Shown one piece after another: positions 6,216-6,223 of a DNA stretch of 6,223 nucleotides. The first letter of the stretch is position 1. The number at the start of each line of letters is the position of its first letter. The DNA is from Clostridiales bacterium. GTDB lineage: Bacteria > Bacillota > Clostridia > Lachnospirales > Lachnospiraceae. A model generated the notes under the pieces. The model made no database searches. It was not told where the DNA came from and worked only from the letters and a program-made list of their open reading frames with translations. Position numbers and translations under genes: made by a program. Where the stretch lies: the NCBI GenBank assembly GCA_020859965.1, contig JAJBVF010000193.1, forward strand, positions 1 to 6,223, in the 5' to 3' direction.

Positions 6216-6223
6216 TATATCAA

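Overview
The window reads as chromosomal DNA of an anaerobic, spore-forming Clostridia bacterium, most likely Lachnospiraceae. This rests on the spore germination protease gene (gpr), a Gram-positive style gltB-gltD pair, strong GGAGG-like ribosome binding sites, and a HipA-fold kinase plus a small Cys-rich protein of types I associate with gut Clostridia. All genes are on the + strand. No RNA gene, insertion sequence, CRISPR array or prophage module was seen.

Layout. 1-462 is the 3' end of gltB (glutamate synthase large subunit, cut by the window edge). After 14 nt comes gltD (477-1961, small subunit). The two form one ammonium-assimilation operon that ends at a strong intrinsic terminator (2086-2124). 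gpr (2272-3309) is a monocistronic-looking sporulation gene. A 170-nt gap with a possible promoter leads to a 138-codon gene for a small acidic protein with a CxCxxC motif (3480-3896). Its 3' end overlaps, in another frame, a HipA-like Ser/Thr kinase gene (about 3865-5079). A DegV-family fatty-acid-binding protein gene (5178-6056) follows. It is trailed by palindromic TGCA-rich sites, a 14-bp-stem terminator (6147-6183) and a possible promoter leading out of the window.

How the genes relate. GltB and GltD make one enzyme. GPR (degradation of spore SASPs) and DegV/FakB (presentation of fatty acids to a kinase) are housekeeping or developmental genes, unrelated to each other in pathway. The least explained part is 3480-5079. 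There a small conserved protein of unknown function is translationally entangled with a kinase of the HipA fold that has no HipB-type antitoxin beside it. The out-of-frame overlap gives the small protein a C-terminal tail that may be secondary. This pair is the best candidate for something undescribed, but the sequence alone does not prove that the two proteins work together.
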